Of a stretch of DNA of 64,000 bases, positions 30,346 to 42,029 are shown in pieces. This stretch comes from Aliihoeflea sp. 40Bstr573 (GTDB taxonomy: Bacteria; Pseudomonadota; Alphaproteobacteria; Rhizobiales; Rhizobiaceae): positions 62,001 to 126,000 of the forward strand of contig NZ_JAAAMH010000002.1 of NCBI RefSeq assembly GCF_024105655.1, given 5' to 3'. The stretch's first letter is position 1. Each line of letters starts with the position of its first letter. The notes beneath the pieces are model-generated. The model was not told the origin of the DNA. It ran no database searches and saw nothing but the letters and a program-made list of their open reading frames with translations. The translations under genes were made by a program, and so were the position numbers.

Positions 30346-30780
30346 ATGAAACATCAGGCAATTGAGCAATTGCGGTCGGTCGCGGAAGTCGATCAGGACT
30401 ATCCGAAGAACATGTCGCGTAGCCAGCGTCTTGAACGTTGGGCAGAATTGCTCGAAGCGAACCCTCACAGGTTGCTCTCCACCCTGCACGAAACCGAGTA
30501 TCAGACAGCCGCTGTGCGCCAGACCATGCGTGGCGATGACACGCCGATCTCGATCGCGTTCGAGGACCCGGTTCTTCGGGCCGCCGGCATGACGGACGAC
30601 AGCTATGGCGAGGCCAAGCGGTTCTTCGAACTGACCGACAATCAGTTGCACGAAATCATCTGCTACTGCCATTACGGTTCGACGGTGAGCGCAGCGACGA
30701 CCGCGCGAGCGGTGCGGGCCGAACTTAGCGGAAAGCGGCAGGGCTTCTATGGCCGGATCGGGGAGTTTCTTGCCGGTTGA
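30346..30780 (+). CDS. Hypothetical protein, 144 residues
   Basis: Soluble, helical protein that I do not recognise as a named family. Distinctive blocks are RSQRLERWAELLEANPHRLL near residue 25, ISIAFEDPVLRAAGM near residue 68, and a His/Cys cluster QLHEIICYCHYGS near residue 103 that could bind metal. The ATG at 30346 has a very strong ribosome site, AGGAGG. A small hairpin (CTATC/GATAG, 30324-30339) directly abuts that site and might modulate translation. It has its own 175-base leader after the c-di-GMP gene and ends before a convergent terminator hairpin. Confidence 0.72.
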   Translation: MKHQAIEQLRSVAEVDQDYPKNMSRSQRLERWAELLEANPHRLLSTLHETEYQTAAVRQTMRGDDTPISIAFEDPVLRAAGMTDDSYGEAKRFFELTDNQLHEIICYCHYGSTVSAATTARAVRAELSGKRQGFYGRIGEFLAG

Positions 30781-30800
30781 GGTCGCTGGGAGCCAATTAG

Positions 30801-30823
30801 GAGCGGCCCTGGCAGGGCCGCTC
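30801..30823. terminator. Convergent terminator hairpin
   Basis: A perfect 10-bp GC-rich inverted repeat (30801-30810 with 30814-30823) with a three-base loop lies between the ends of two convergent genes. No T-tract follows on either strand, but position and stability support a bidirectional stop. Confidence 0.6.
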
Positions 30824-30849
30824 GCCGGGAGAATGCCAGAAGCGAACCG

Positions 30850-31458
30850 TCAGGCGTGGCCGGCCTGGACGCTGAGGCGGGCGAGGTCGATGCCGATCGA
30901 GGCGAGCACCCGGTCATACTGGCTGCCAAGATCGCCGTCGAACAGAAGACCCGGGCTTGCCGGACAGGTCAGCCAGCCGTTCTGGGCGATTTCCTGCTCG
31001 AGCTGGCCCGCGCCCCACCCCGAATAGCCGAGCGCCATCAACGCATGCTGAGGTCCCCTGCCAATCGAGATCGCACGCAGGATGTCGATGGTCGCGGTGA
31101 GGCAGACGTCGCCCGCGACGGGCAGCGAGGATTCAACCATGTAGTCGTCGGAATGGAGGACGAAGCCGCGCGAGCGATCGACCGGTCCGCCGTTGCGGAT
31201 GATGATCGAGCGCGCCGGCTCTGGCAGGCGGATCGCCTCCTCCTCCTTCAGGACGTCGAGCTGCACCAGGAGATCGGGAAAAAGGAGCTGCTGCGGCTGG
31301 TTGATGATCAGCCCCATCGCACCTTCTTCCGAATGCGCGCACAGATAGACGACCGATCGCTCGAAGCGCTCGTCCTGCATGCCCGGCATCGCGATCAGGA
31401 ACTGGTTCTCCAGAAATCCCTGACCGGCGGTGCCTTTCCTGTGACCAAGAATATCCAT
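30850..31458 (-). CDS. YqgE/AlgH family protein (UPF0301)
   Basis: Cytoplasmic protein of 202 residues of the widespread YqgE/AlgH family. Diagnostic stretches are [19 protein letters not shown] at the N-terminus, [11 protein letters not shown] near residue 45, and [20 protein letters not shown] near residue 142. Its molecular role is unresolved; AlgH was named as an alginate regulator in Pseudomonas. It stands alone on the minus strand, divergent from the DsbD-N-like gene. Confidence 0.92.
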   Translation of the reverse strand: MDILGHRKGTAGQGFLENQFLIAMPGMQDERFERSVVYLCAHSEEGAMGLIINQPQQLLFPDLLVQLDVLKEEEAIRLPEPARSIIIRNGGPVDRSRGFVLHSDDYMVESSLPVAGDVCLTATIDILRAISIGRGPQHALMALGYSGWGAGQLEQEIAQNGWLTCPASPGLLFDGDLGSQYDRVLASIGIDLARLSVQAGHA

Positions 31459-31594
31459 GGCGAAAGCGTACCCCGTTTCGGAATGGCGCGAAAGTCAACC
31501 CGATGTCATTTGTTGAACCTGCATCACCGCGAAATGATCCTTCCGCACGATCTGGAGATTGCCAAGACGGCTGCGACAGTCCACAACCCGATGC

Positions 31595-32383
31595 ATGAAA
31601 GCTCGTCTTGCGGTCTTTGCCGGTCTCCTCCTGCTCTCGCCCGTCGCGGCTGAAGCCGGCGCCAGCGACTGGCATGAAATGACCGGCGGCAAGCTGCGCC
31701 TCCTGACCGAGAGGGCAGCGGATGCCGAAGGGACCTTGCGCGGCGCGCTCGAAATCCGCCTCGACGACGGCTGGAAAACCTATTGGCGGGAGCCAGGAGA
31801 AACCGGCGTCGCGCCGCAGATTTCGCTGCAAAGCGCGGGGTCCGCCGAGGGCGTCGAGCTGCTGTTTCCGGCACCGCAACGCTTCGACGACGGCACCTCG
31901 CAATGGGCGGGTTATGCGGGCAACGTCACGCTGCCGATCGTCGTGACCGGCCTTGCAGACGAAAGCGCCGCGCTCGGCGTCGACATCTTCCTCGGCGTCT
32001 GCGAGACGATCTGCGTGCCGGTCCAGGCAACGCTGACGATCACACCCGGCGAGGATATCGGACCGATCGACGAGGCGGGCATCGCCGGAGCCTTCGCCCG
32101 CCTCCCGGCCGCCCCGCAGGACGGGTTCGAAGTCATCAAGGCCTCGCATGAAGGGGACATGGTGACCATCGACGTCGCGCTGCCGGAAGGGGTGGACGCT
32201 GCCGACCTGTTCCTCGCCGGCCATGACGGATTGATGCTCGCCGCGCCGGAATTCGCACCCGGCGAGATGGGCGGCACGTTCACCGCGCGCATCGTGTCGC
32301 CGGCAAAGGCCGGTGCGGTCCTTGCGGACTATACGCTGGTCGCGGACGACGCGGCGGTGGCCGGAACGCTTGCCGTGCGCTGA
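31595..32383 (+). CDS. Periplasmic DsbD-N-terminal-domain-like protein
   Basis: Exported protein of 262 residues with a signal peptide ending near AAEA (residue 21). The body resembles the N-terminal periplasmic domain of DsbD/ScsB: TYWREPGETGVAPQIS near residue 63 and VDIFLGVCETICVPVQ near residue 130, where the Cys-x3-Cys pair is the predicted redox site. No membrane or C-terminal thioredoxin domain follows, so it is a stand-alone acceptor-type domain, possibly fed by a CcdA-like partner such as the one at 834. A 6-bp hairpin (32396-32410) follows the stop. Confidence 0.82.
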   Translation: MKARLAVFAGLLLLSPVAAEAGASDWHEMTGGKLRLLTERAADAEGTLRGALEIRLDDGWKTYWREPGETGVAPQISLQSAGSAEGVELLFPAPQRFDDGTSQWAGYAGNVTLPIVVTGLADESAALGVDIFLGVCETICVPVQATLTITPGEDIGPIDEAGIAGAFARLPAAPQDGFEVIKASHEGDMVTIDVALPEGVDAADLFLAGHDGLMLAAPEFAPGEMGGTFTARIVSPAKAGAVLADYTLVADDAAVAGTLAVR

Positions 32384-32395
32384 CGCATTGCCAAG

Positions 32396-32410
32396 GCGGG
32401 CGCTGCCCGC
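32396..32410 (+). terminator. Small hairpin between DsbD-like gene and peroxiredoxin
   Basis: A 6-bp inverted repeat GCGGGC/GCCCGC with a three-base loop lies in the 63-base gap. It is too short and lacks a T-tract, so it is at most a weak terminator. Confidence 0.3.
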
Positions 32411-32446
32411 TATCGCGGAACTCCCAGTAAATTTCGGAGCATAAAC

Positions 32447-32932
32447 ATGACCATTTCGGTTGGCGACAAACTGCCTGAGGCGACCTTCAAGACCATCGGC
32501 GCGGACGGCCCCGCCTCGATCACCACCGCCGAACTGACGGCCGGCAAGAAGGTGGTGCTCTTCGGCGTTCCTGGCGCCTTTACGCCGACCTGCTCGAACA
32601 ACCACCTGCCGGGCTATCTGGAGAATTTCGACGCGTTGAAGGACAAGGGCGTGGACACGATCGCCGTCGTCGCCGTCAACGACATCCACGTCATGACCGC
32701 CTGGGCGCGTTTCACAGGCGGAGAAGGCAAGCTCGTATTTCTGGCCGACGGCAGCGGCGAATTCACCAAGGCCTGCGGGCTCGAGGTCGACCTTTCGGCC
32801 GCCGGCATGGGCCTGCGCTCGACGCGTTTCTCGATGGTCGTCGAGGATGGCACGGTGACAGCGCTCCACAGCGGCGATGCGCCCGGCAAGGCGGTCGAAT
32901 CCGGCGCGGCGAAGATTCTCGAAACGCTTTAG
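32447..32932 (+). CDS. Peroxiredoxin (Prx5/AhpE-like, glutaredoxin-type)
   Basis: Thiol peroxidase of 161 residues. The peroxidatic Cys49 is in [18 protein letters not shown], the signature of the Prx5 subfamily; a second Cys (110, KACGLE) lies where some family members resolve the sulfenic acid. It should reduce hydrogen peroxide or organic hydroperoxides at the expense of glutathione or thioredoxin. The stop codon overlaps that of the convergent rnhA gene. Confidence 0.92.
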   Translation: MTISVGDKLPEATFKTIGADGPASITTAELTAGKKVVLFGVPGAFTPTCSNNHLPGYLENFDALKDKGVDTIAVVAVNDIHVMTAWARFTGGEGKLVFLADGSGEFTKACGLEVDLSAAGMGLRSTRFSMVVEDGTVTALHSGDAPGKAVESGAAKILETL

Positions 32933-33456
32933 TCTTTCCGCGTCGCGTTGCCCATCAGGCGCGGCTTGCGGGCCGGAGCAAGGGGCGTCTCGGCAGGAGC
33001 CGCAGGCGCCTTTTTCTTCGGCTTGAAGGGAGCCATCGCGAGGCGGGCGAGTTCGTCGGCGCGCTCGTTTTCCGGGTGGCCGGCGTGGCCCTTGACCCAG
33101 TGCAGCGTGACGTCGTGCTTCTGGCGCGCGGCGTCGAGCGTCTGCCACAGCTCGGCGTTCTTCACCGGCTTCTTGTCGGCCGTTCGCCAGCCATTTTTCT
33201 TCCAGCCGTGAATCCACTTGGTCAGGCCGTCACGCACATAGTTGGAATCGGTGTAAAGATCGGCCTTGACCGGCTCCTTCAACGCCTCAAGGGCGGAGAT
33301 GGCGGCAAGGAGTTCCATGCGGTTGTTGGTCGTCTCAGCCTCGCCGCCGGACAGTTCCTTCTCGATGCCGCCGAAGCGCAGGATCGCGCCCCAGCCGCCG
33401 GGGCCGGGATTGCCCGAGCAGGCGCCGTCGGTGAAGATCTCGACATGTTTGGTCAT
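32929..33456 (-). CDS. rnhA: Ribonuclease HI
   Basis: Endonuclease of 175 residues that cleaves RNA in RNA-DNA hybrids. The catalytic residues are Asp10 ([15 protein letters not shown]), Glu48 (NNRMELLAA), Asp70 (YTDSNYV) and Asp134, with the assisting His124. The C-terminal ~30 residues are a Lys/Pro/Ala-rich tail typical of alphaproteobacterial forms. Its ATG overlaps the thrB stop by four bases, a conserved thrB-rnhA coupling in this group. Confidence 0.96.
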   Translation of the reverse strand: MTKHVEIFTDGACSGNPGPGGWGAILRFGGIEKELSGGEAETTNNRMELLAAISALEALKEPVKADLYTDSNYVRDGLTKWIHGWKKNGWRTADKKPVKNAELWQTLDAARQKHDVTLHWVKGHAGHPENERADELARLAMAPFKPKKKAPAAPAETPLAPARKPRLMGNATRKD

Positions 33457-34415
33457 TCGGGCAGTCCGTATTCAGCGGCGGAAACCACCTGCCGGTGGAA
33501 GCGCATCTTGCGTAGATATTCGAGCGGGTCCTTCTTGACGACGAGACTGCCGGCGGGCGTGTTCACCCAGTCGTAGAGCCGCGTCAGCATGAAGCGCAGC
33601 GCCGCGCCGTGAGCGAGCGTCGGCAGGGCGGCGGCCTCGGCCTCGGACAACGCGCGGACCGACGTGTAACCCTTGAGGAGTGCGGTGCCCTTGGTCAGGT
33701 TGAAGGCATGGTCGCGCTCGAAGCACCAGGCGTTGAGGCAGATCGCGACATCGTAGGCCAGGAAATCGGTGCAGGCGAAGTAGAAATCGATCAGGCCCGG
33801 CTCCGCGCCAAGGAAAAGAACGTTGTCGGGGAAGAGATCGGCGTGGATGGTGCCGACGGGCAAGTCGCGCGGCCAGTTCGCCTCGACACGCGCAAGGTCG
33901 GCGTCGGTTTCGGCGGCAAGTCCCGGTTCCACGTCGTCGGCGCTGCCCTGCGCCTTGTCCCAGATCGCCCGCCAGCCATCGACGGACAGCGCGTTCGGGC
34001 GCGTCAGCTTGAAGTCGGCCCCGGCGATGTGCATCCGGGCGAGTGCTTCGCCGACCGCGCGGCAATGCTCGGCGGTCGGGCGGCGGAGCCACATGCCTTC
34101 GAGGAAGGAGACGATGGCGGCGGGACGGCCTGCGAGTTCGCCGATCAGCGCGCCGCTCTTCGGCGCGATCGGGACCGGGCAACGCACGCCGCGCGCGGCC
34201 AAATGCTGCTTCAGGCCGAGAAAGAAGGGCAGATCGTCGCGGTTGACGCGCTTTTCGTAGAGCGTCAGGAAATAGGCGCCGGCCGTCGTGTGGAGCAGAT
34301 AGTTCGAATTCTCGACGCCCTCGGCAATGCCCTTGTACGAGGTCAAGGTGCCAATGTCGTAGGCCGTCAGGAAGTCGGCGAGCTCGGTCTCGTTGATGTC
34401 GGTGTAGACGGCCAT
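33453..34415 (-). CDS. thrB: Homoserine kinase (choline-kinase-fold type)
   Basis: Enzyme of 320 residues that phosphorylates homoserine on the route to threonine; it supplies the substrate of ThrC (23929-25335). The opening [20 protein letters not shown] and the catalytic block [13 protein letters not shown] followed by [11 protein letters not shown] identify the aminoglycoside-phosphotransferase/choline-kinase fold ThrB used by alpha- and some gammaproteobacteria rather than the GHMP type. It sits between ispH (73-base gap) and rnhA (4-base overlap). Confidence 0.95.
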   Translation of the reverse strand: MAVYTDINETELADFLTAYDIGTLTSYKGIAEGVENSNYLLHTTAGAYFLTLYEKRVNRDDLPFFLGLKQHLAARGVRCPVPIAPKSGALIGELAGRPAAIVSFLEGMWLRRPTAEHCRAVGEALARMHIAGADFKLTRPNALSVDGWRAIWDKAQGSADDVEPGLAAETDADLARVEANWPRDLPVGTIHADLFPDNVLFLGAEPGLIDFYFACTDFLAYDVAICLNAWCFERDHAFNLTKGTALLKGYTSVRALSEAEAAALPTLAHGAALRFMLTRLYDWVNTPAGSLVVKKDPLEYLRKMRFHRQVVSAAEYGLPE

Positions 34416-34488
34416 GGATGTCCGCAGCGCTTGAGGTCGACTGGTTTCGAAGCGGGCATCGGCATCCTGCTCAACCCGGCTCGGATGC

Positions 34489-35493
34489 TTAGACGCTTCC
34501 GTTGACGAACGCCATGTCGGCAGTCGTCAATTCCACATCGCGCAGCGCGCTCATGACGGGGAAGTTTTCGGTCTCCTCCGCCGTGATGACGATGTCGAGC
34601 GTCACGTCGTAGCGGGCGCGGAACGCCTCGATGATTTCGTCGACGATGATCTCGGGCGCCGAGGCGCCGGCCGACATGCCGAGCACGGAAATGTCGCCGA
34701 GTTCGCCCCACGGAATCTCCGCCTCGCGCTGGACGAGGAGCGCGCGCGCGGCCCCTGCCCGCTCGGCGACCTCGACCAGGCGGCGCGAGTTCGACGAGTT
34801 CGGCGCGCCGACGACGAGGAAGAAATCGGCGCCGGGCGCAGCTTCCTTGACCGCTTCCTGGCGGTTGGTGGTCGCATAGCAGATCGATTCGGCGGCTGGC
34901 GCCTGGATGCGCGGAAAACGCTCCTGCAGGGCACGGACGACACCGGCGGTGTCTTCGACGGAAAGCGTCGTCTGGGTGACGAAGCCGAGTTCCAGATCCG
35001 GCGCGAATGCGAGAAGGCCGACATCCGCCTCGGTCTCGACGAGGGTCACGTCGCCCGCCGGCAGCTGCCCCATCGTGCCGATCACCTCAGGATGGCCCGC
35101 ATGGCCGATCAGCACGACATGGCGGCCGAGGCGCGAGTGGCGCATCGCCTGCTTGTGGACCTTGGAGACGAGCGGGCAGGTCGCGTCGAGATAGAAGAGA
35201 TTGCGGGCCTGCGCATCGGCCGGCACCGATTTCGGCACGCCATGGGCGGAAAAGACGACCGGCTTGTCGGCATGTTCGGCCGGGATCTCCTCGAGTTCCT
35301 CGATGAACACCGCGCCGCGCGCCTTCAGCCCCTCGACCACGTATTTGTTGTGAACGATCTCGTGGCGGACATAGACCGGGGGACCGTATTTCTTCAGCGC
35401 CAGAACCACGATCTGGATGGCGCGATCGACACCGGCGCAAAAGCCGCGCGGCTCGCACAATCTCAACGTCAGGGGGCGCTTTTCGACGGTCAT
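34489..35493 (-). CDS. ispH: 4-hydroxy-3-methylbut-2-enyl diphosphate reductase
   Basis: Iron-sulfur enzyme of 334 residues that performs the last step of the MEP isoprenoid pathway, giving IPP and DMAPP; the first-step enzyme Dxs is at 49032. The three cluster cysteines are Cys13 ([11 protein letters not shown]), Cys106 ([11 protein letters not shown]) and Cys205 (ICYATTNRQ). The conserved Glu and Thr near TQTTLS and the SSNS pocket are also present. Normal length. Confidence 0.97.
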   Translation of the reverse strand: MTVEKRPLTLRLCEPRGFCAGVDRAIQIVVLALKKYGPPVYVRHEIVHNKYVVEGLKARGAVFIEELEEIPAEHADKPVVFSAHGVPKSVPADAQARNLFYLDATCPLVSKVHKQAMRHSRLGRHVVLIGHAGHPEVIGTMGQLPAGDVTLVETEADVGLLAFAPDLELGFVTQTTLSVEDTAGVVRALQERFPRIQAPAAESICYATTNRQEAVKEAAPGADFFLVVGAPNSSNSRRLVEVAERAGAARALLVQREAEIPWGELGDISVLGMSAGASAPEIIVDEIIEAFRARYDVTLDIVITAEETENFPVMSALRDVELTTADMAFVNGSV

Positions 35494-35542
35494 GAATTCT
35501 CTCTCGGCTGAGGCCCGGACATGCGGTCTCGACCGGCCGGTG

Positions 35543-36310
35543 TCAAGGTTTGCGCCTCAAACGCCAGAACCAGGCGGCCAGAACGCCAGCGAGTGCGAGC
35601 GCAAGGCCGTACCAGGTGATGGCGTACTGCAGATGGTTGTTCGGCATGTCGATCATGGTGACCCCGCCGATCGGCAAGCCACCCGGATTGGCCGTCTCGT
35701 CGGCATCGAGGAAGAAGGGCAGCACCTCGGCCCCTTCGGGCAGGCCCGCGGTTGCCGCCATCAGGTCGATGTCCTTCCAGAAGAAGATGTTCCTGTCGGG
35801 CTCGTTCTCCGGCACGATGAAGGAGGGCTTTTCGTCCAGACGATTGCGGGCGAGACCCTCGATGGCGACGCGGTCCTCGATCTGCCCCTCCATGCGCCTT
35901 TCGGCATCCTTGCGGTCGAACGGGACGAAGCCGCGATTGACGAACAGGAACCGCCCGTCGTCGAGCCGCAGCGGGGTGTAGACGTAGTAGCCCGAGTTGC
36001 CCTGGTGGGTGGCGAAGAAATGGCGCTCGGCGCCGTGGACAAAGGTGCCTTCGGCACGCGCCGGCCAATAGTCGACGTCGCCCGTCCCGACATCCAGCGC
36101 CTCGATCTCGGCGAGCGGACGCGGCGCGCTTTCGACGCGCGCGGCGATGGTGGCAAGCAGGTCTTCCTTCCAGTGGAGCCGCTGCACCTGCCACGTGCCG
36201 AGAAACAGCAGGACCACCAGCGCGACGACGCTGCCTGTTACGAGACCGACCGCCCAGAGGCGGCTCATATGCGGAGCTTGGAGGTCGGTCATTTCATTTA
36301 CCGAGGCCAT
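35543..36310 (-). CDS. SURF1-family cytochrome oxidase assembly protein
   Basis: Inner-membrane protein of 255 residues with one helix at each end (about 18-38 and 230-248) and a periplasmic loop between them. Family motifs include [15 protein letters not shown] near residue 38, the [10 protein letters not shown] block near residue 128, and [15 protein letters not shown] at the second helix. SURF1 proteins deliver heme a to subunit I of aa3-type oxidases, in keeping with the cox genes just upstream. The start at 36310 lacks a strong ribosome site; 36292 is an alternative. Confidence 0.92.
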   Translation of the reverse strand: MASVNEMTDLQAPHMSRLWAVGLVTGSVVALVVLLFLGTWQVQRLHWKEDLLATIAARVESAPRPLAEIEALDVGTGDVDYWPARAEGTFVHGAERHFFATHQGNSGYYVYTPLRLDDGRFLFVNRGFVPFDRKDAERRMEGQIEDRVAIEGLARNRLDEKPSFIVPENEPDRNIFFWKDIDLMAATAGLPEGAEVLPFFLDADETANPGGLPIGGVTMIDMPNNHLQYAITWYGLALALAGVLAAWFWRLRRKP

Positions 36311-36401
36311 CTCGGTTCACTGCGCGCAGGTTCATGGGCGCCTTCTTACCGGATGCACCGATACGATGCCAACGCCATGGCGACGCAGGTGCCATGAAAG
36401 C

Positions 36402-36428
36402 AAAACGGCCGCGCCAACGCGCGGCCGT
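36402..36428 (-). terminator. Intrinsic terminator after ctaE
   Basis: On the minus strand, a perfect 10-bp GC-rich stem (36405-36414 with 36419-36428) with a four-base loop is followed by TTTTG. This is the best intrinsic terminator of the cox cluster and separates ctaE from the SURF1 gene. Confidence 0.75.
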
Positions 36429-36451
36429 CCATCGCAGTGCTTGCGACGCGA

Positions 36452-37330
36452 TCAGTGGTGGTAGATCGGCGCGCCGGCGGAGGCCCAGACGTAGATGGCC
36501 ACGAAGAGGAACAGCCAGACGACGTCGACGAAGTGCCAGTACCAGGCGGCAGCCTCGAAGCCGAAGTGCCTTTCCTTGGTGAAGCCGCCGTTCATCGCGC
36601 GGATGAGGCAGACGATGAGGAAGATCGTGCCGATCAGAACGTGGAAGCCGTGGAAGCCCGTCGCCATGTAGAACGTGGCGCCGTAGATCGAACCCGAGAA
36701 GTCGAACGGGGCGATCGTGTATTCGTAGGCCTGGACGCAGGAGAACAGGACGCCAAGCACGACCGTAAGCGCGAGACCGGTAACGAGACCCTTGCGATCA
36801 TCGTGCAGCAGCGCGTGGTGTGCCCATGTGACCGTCGTGCCCGACAGGAGCAGGATTATCGTGTTGTAGAGCGGGAGGTGGAAAGGATCGAGGACCTCGA
36901 TGCCGGCCGGCGGCCACTGGCCACCCGTGTACTGGGTGCGGGCCACCTGCGCGGCCTCGTCGTAGAACAGGCTGGCGTCGAAGAAGGCCCAGAACCAGGC
37001 GACGAAGAACATCACCTCGGACGCGATGAACATGATCATGCCGTAGCGCAGGTGGAGCGACACGACGCGCGTGTGATGACCCTCGCGGCCCTCCTTGATC
37101 GTGTCCGACCACCACGCATACATGACGTAGAGAATGATCGCGAGGCCGATGTAAAAGAGCCAGGGGCCGGCCAGGTTGATGCCCAGCAGGTTGAACTGGC
37201 CGCCGTTCAGATACTGCATGTATCCGACTCCGCCCAGCATCATGATGAAGGCGCCTACGGAGGCGATGAACGGCCAGGGGCTCGGGTCGATAATGTGGTA
37301 GTCGTGGTTCTTTGCGTGTGCGTCTGCCAT
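36452..37330 (-). CDS. ctaE: Cytochrome c oxidase subunit III
   Basis: Seven-helix inner-membrane subunit of 292 residues of the aa3-type cytochrome c oxidase. Recognisable stretches are FIASEVMFFVAWFWAFFDAS near residue 100, the TVTWAHHALL helix and ATGFHGFHVLIGTIFL near residue 225, ending WHFVDVVWLFLFVAIYVW. The start at 37330 is preferred because the conserved protein begins MADAHAKNHDYHI; the longer reading crosses into ctaG. ctaG ends one base upstream. Confidence 0.97.
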   Translation of the reverse strand: MADAHAKNHDYHIIDPSPWPFIASVGAFIMMLGGVGYMQYLNGGQFNLLGINLAGPWLFYIGLAIILYVMYAWWSDTIKEGREGHHTRVVSLHLRYGMIMFIASEVMFFVAWFWAFFDASLFYDEAAQVARTQYTGGQWPPAGIEVLDPFHLPLYNTIILLLSGTTVTWAHHALLHDDRKGLVTGLALTVVLGVLFSCVQAYEYTIAPFDFSGSIYGATFYMATGFHGFHVLIGTIFLIVCLIRAMNGGFTKERHFGFEAAAWYWHFVDVVWLFLFVAIYVWASAGAPIYHH

Positions 37331-37331
37331 T

Positions 37332-37958
37332 TCAACCCCCGAATTCGGAATCGGCCGCTGCGTTTGTCTTGTCCCCCTCACCCGGCTTCGCGGCCACCGA
37401 GGCAGGCTCGGCGACGGGGAAGAAAGTGTAGGACAGCGTAATCGTCCTGACGTCCTTGAGTTCGGGAACATTCACGATCTCAGGATCGACATAGAAGACA
37501 ACCGGCATATCCATGGATTCGCCCGGTTGCAATTCGGTATCGGTGAAACAGAAGCATTCCACCTTCATGAAATAGGCGCCGGCCAGATGCGGCGAGACGT
37601 TGAAGCTCGCGCGGCCCATGGCAGGGCGCTTCGACGTGTTGGTCGCGCGGTAGGCGACCTGCGTCGTCTCGCCGATCTTCAGCGTCGTCGAGCGCTGCAC
37701 CGGCTCGAACTGCCAGGTCAGCGCGCCCGACACGTTGGCGTCGAAGCGGACGGTGATGTCCTGATCGAGAACGGTCTGCGAATACTGCTCGGCGCGCTGC
37801 GTCGTGCCGCCATAGCCGGTGACCTGACAGAACAATTCGTAGAGCGGCACGGCTGCGTAGGCGACGCCGATCATCGAGGAAAAGAAGACAGTGCAGGCGA
37901 TCGCGACGTTGCGGTTGCGCTTCTGCTTGTCCTCGTCGAGCGTATAGTTCCCAGCCAT
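37332..37958 (-). CDS. ctaG: Cytochrome c oxidase copper-insertion protein CtaG (Cox11)
   Basis: Single-pass membrane protein of 208 residues that delivers copper to the CuB site of subunit I. One helix near residues 15-37, then an immunoglobulin-like periplasmic domain with LFCQVTGYGGT and the copper-binding CFCFT motif near residue 135. A disordered Ala/Glu-rich tail follows residue 185. It sits between coxF and ctaE, as in most Rhizobiales. Confidence 0.96.
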   Translation of the reverse strand: MAGNYTLDEDKQKRNRNVAIACTVFFSSMIGVAYAAVPLYELFCQVTGYGGTTQRAEQYSQTVLDQDITVRFDANVSGALTWQFEPVQRSTTLKIGETTQVAYRATNTSKRPAMGRASFNVSPHLAGAYFMKVECFCFTDTELQPGESMDMPVVFYVDPEIVNVPELKDVRTITLSYTFFPVAEPASVAAKPGEGDKTNAAADSEFGG

Positions 37959-37968
37959 CGTTTGCCTC

Positions 37969-38127
37969 CTACATCGGCCGCACGAGGATCTGCGGACCGA
38001 GCTTCGTCAGCGTCGCCACGTAGAAGATCACGACCATGGCGACCAGCGCGAGCGCGATCGCGACGTTGCGACGCTTGCGCGCCTTCTTCTGCGCCTCTGT
38101 CAGTTCGACGGTCTCGATCGGGTCCAT
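37969..38127 (-). CDS. CoxF-like small membrane protein
   Basis: Protein of 52 residues with a charged cytoplasmic start ([11 protein letters not shown]) and a single membrane helix (residues ~22-40), ending PQILVRPM. A gene of this size and shape lies between ctaB and ctaG in many rhizobial cox clusters and is usually called coxF; its role in oxidase assembly is not defined. The start at 38127 lies two bases after the ctaB stop, so the genes are tightly coupled. Confidence 0.82.
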   Translation of the reverse strand: MDPIETVELTEAQKKARKRRNVAIALALVAMVVIFYVATLTKLGPQILVRPM

Positions 38128-38129
38128 GA

Positions 38130-39068
38130 TCAAAGCCCCAGGAGACGCGCGATCGCCACATCGCCAAGCAGAACGGCGAAGATGGCAAACAGATAGACGA
38201 GCGAATAGCCGAAGAGCGCCTTGGCCGGGCGCATCGTGCGGTCGGCGGCGGGCATCTTCAGCACCTTCCACGCATACCAGACGAAGGCTGCGCCGAGCGC
38301 TATGGAGACTGACCCGTAAACGGCGGACGTCATGCCGATCAGCCAGGGCGCGACGCCGATGGCGGCGACGAGCAAGGAATAGGCGAAGATCTGGCGCTTG
38401 GTCGATTCCTCGCCTGCGACGTTCGGCATCATCGGCACGCCGACGCTGGCATAGTCCTGCGCCTTGAAGAGTGCCAGAGCCCAGAAATGCGGCGGCGTCC
38501 AAAGGAAGATGATGAGGAAGAGGACGATGCTCTCGAGCGATACCGAGCCCGTTACGGCGGCCCAGCCGATCATGGGCGGGAAGGCGCCGGCAGCGCCCCC
38601 AATGACGATGTTCTGCGGCGTCGAACGCTTGAGCCACATCGTGTAGACGACTGCGTAGAAGAAGATGGTAAAGGCCAGGAACGCACCGGCAAAGGCGTTG
38701 ACCAGAAGCCCGAGCGTCATCACGGAAAGGACCGACAGGACGACGCCGAAAGCGAGCGCCTGTTCGGGCGTGACGCGGCCGGCCGGGATCGGGCGTTTGG
38801 CGGTGCGCGACATGACGGCGTCAATGTCGGCGTCATACCACATGTTGAGCGCGCCCGACGCGCCGGCACCCACGGCGATCGCCAGGACCGCGATGATGGC
38901 GATGAACGGGTCAATGGCACCTGGGGCGGTGGCCAGACCGACGAAGGCCGTGAAGACGACCAGCGACATGACGCGCGGCTTCAAGAGCGCGATGAAGTCG
39001 CCGGGCATGGCTTCGGATATCCGCAATTCCGGCGTATCCGTCAGGCTGTGCTTTTCGACCAGGGCCAT
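38130..39068 (-). CDS. ctaB: Protoheme IX farnesyltransferase (heme O synthase)
   Basis: Polytopic enzyme of 312 residues of the UbiA prenyltransferase family that converts heme B to heme O, a precursor of the heme A of the oxidase encoded beside it. The first Asp-rich motif is [19 protein letters not shown] near residue 95; [20 protein letters not shown] and the second polar motif around [19 protein letters not shown] follow. Eight to nine helices are visible. A hairpin lies in the 77-base gap between ctaD and this gene. Confidence 0.96.
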   Translation of the reverse strand: MALVEKHSLTDTPELRISEAMPGDFIALLKPRVMSLVVFTAFVGLATAPGAIDPFIAIIAVLAIAVGAGASGALNMWYDADIDAVMSRTAKRPIPAGRVTPEQALAFGVVLSVLSVMTLGLLVNAFAGAFLAFTIFFYAVVYTMWLKRSTPQNIVIGGAAGAFPPMIGWAAVTGSVSLESIVLFLIIFLWTPPHFWALALFKAQDYASVGVPMMPNVAGEESTKRQIFAYSLLVAAIGVAPWLIGMTSAVYGSVSIALGAAFVWYAWKVLKMPAADRTMRPAKALFGYSLVYLFAIFAVLLGDVAIARLLGL

Positions 39069-39095
39069 CTGCTACTCGTCACTGTTCTATTGGGA

Positions 39096-39121
39096 GAAAC
39101 CGCCGGATGGCCGGCGGTTTC
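39096..39121 (-). terminator. Hairpin between ctaD and ctaB (terminator or attenuator)
   Basis: A perfect 11-bp inverted repeat (39096-39106 with 39111-39121) with a four-base loop lies in the gap between the two genes. The right arm ends in GTTTC on the minus strand but no longer T-run follows, so partial termination that lowers expression of the assembly genes is plausible. Confidence 0.6.
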
Positions 39122-39145
39122 GTTGTTCGGTGCGGTATTCCGAGG

Positions 39146-41711
<2,566 letters not shown>

Positions 41712-42029
41712 CACCCTCTCGTCTCCCGGATCGTCCGTCGCGCAGCGCCAATGCGGCAGCCGCCACGCGGATTGCATGGCTTTCGTCGCGCGTTCAAATC
41801 ATACTCCGGGTTCGACCGCAAGAAAGCCATCAATGGATGTGTGCGGCATTTTTGCGCGCGCAGCGGCAGATCGGCGCAAAGCGCCCTCAATTCGCTCGAT
41901 TTGTGGAAAAACCCTGCCGGACAGCGCCGCAACGGCCCTCGGCCGACCCCGGCAAACAAGGTGTGGAAGACAATGCGCCTCTTGCGATACACCTTGGCTC
42001 CACCTCCATCCGCGATTCGCAGGATAAAG
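41712..42029. other. 318-base divergent control region between ctaC and the IalB gene
   Basis: This is the longest non-coding stretch in the window and must hold the promoters of the cox operon (minus) and the IalB gene (plus). I see no tRNA, riboswitch or perfect palindrome. A GCGGC-N5-TGCGC element (about 41847-41861) loosely resembles redox-regulator RegA/ActR sites, too weakly to call. An in-frame ATG at 41973 could extend the IalB protein by 19 residues. Confidence 0.4.

Noticed and set aside
31133-33217. 694-codon minus-strand frame across several plus-strand genes
   Set aside because: It overlaps clear genes for the DsbD-like protein and peroxiredoxin and has no recognisable sequence.
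41847-41861. RegA/ActR-like site upstream of the cox operon
   Set aside because: GCGGC-N5-TGCGC matches only part of the consensus and is likely by chance in GC-rich DNA.
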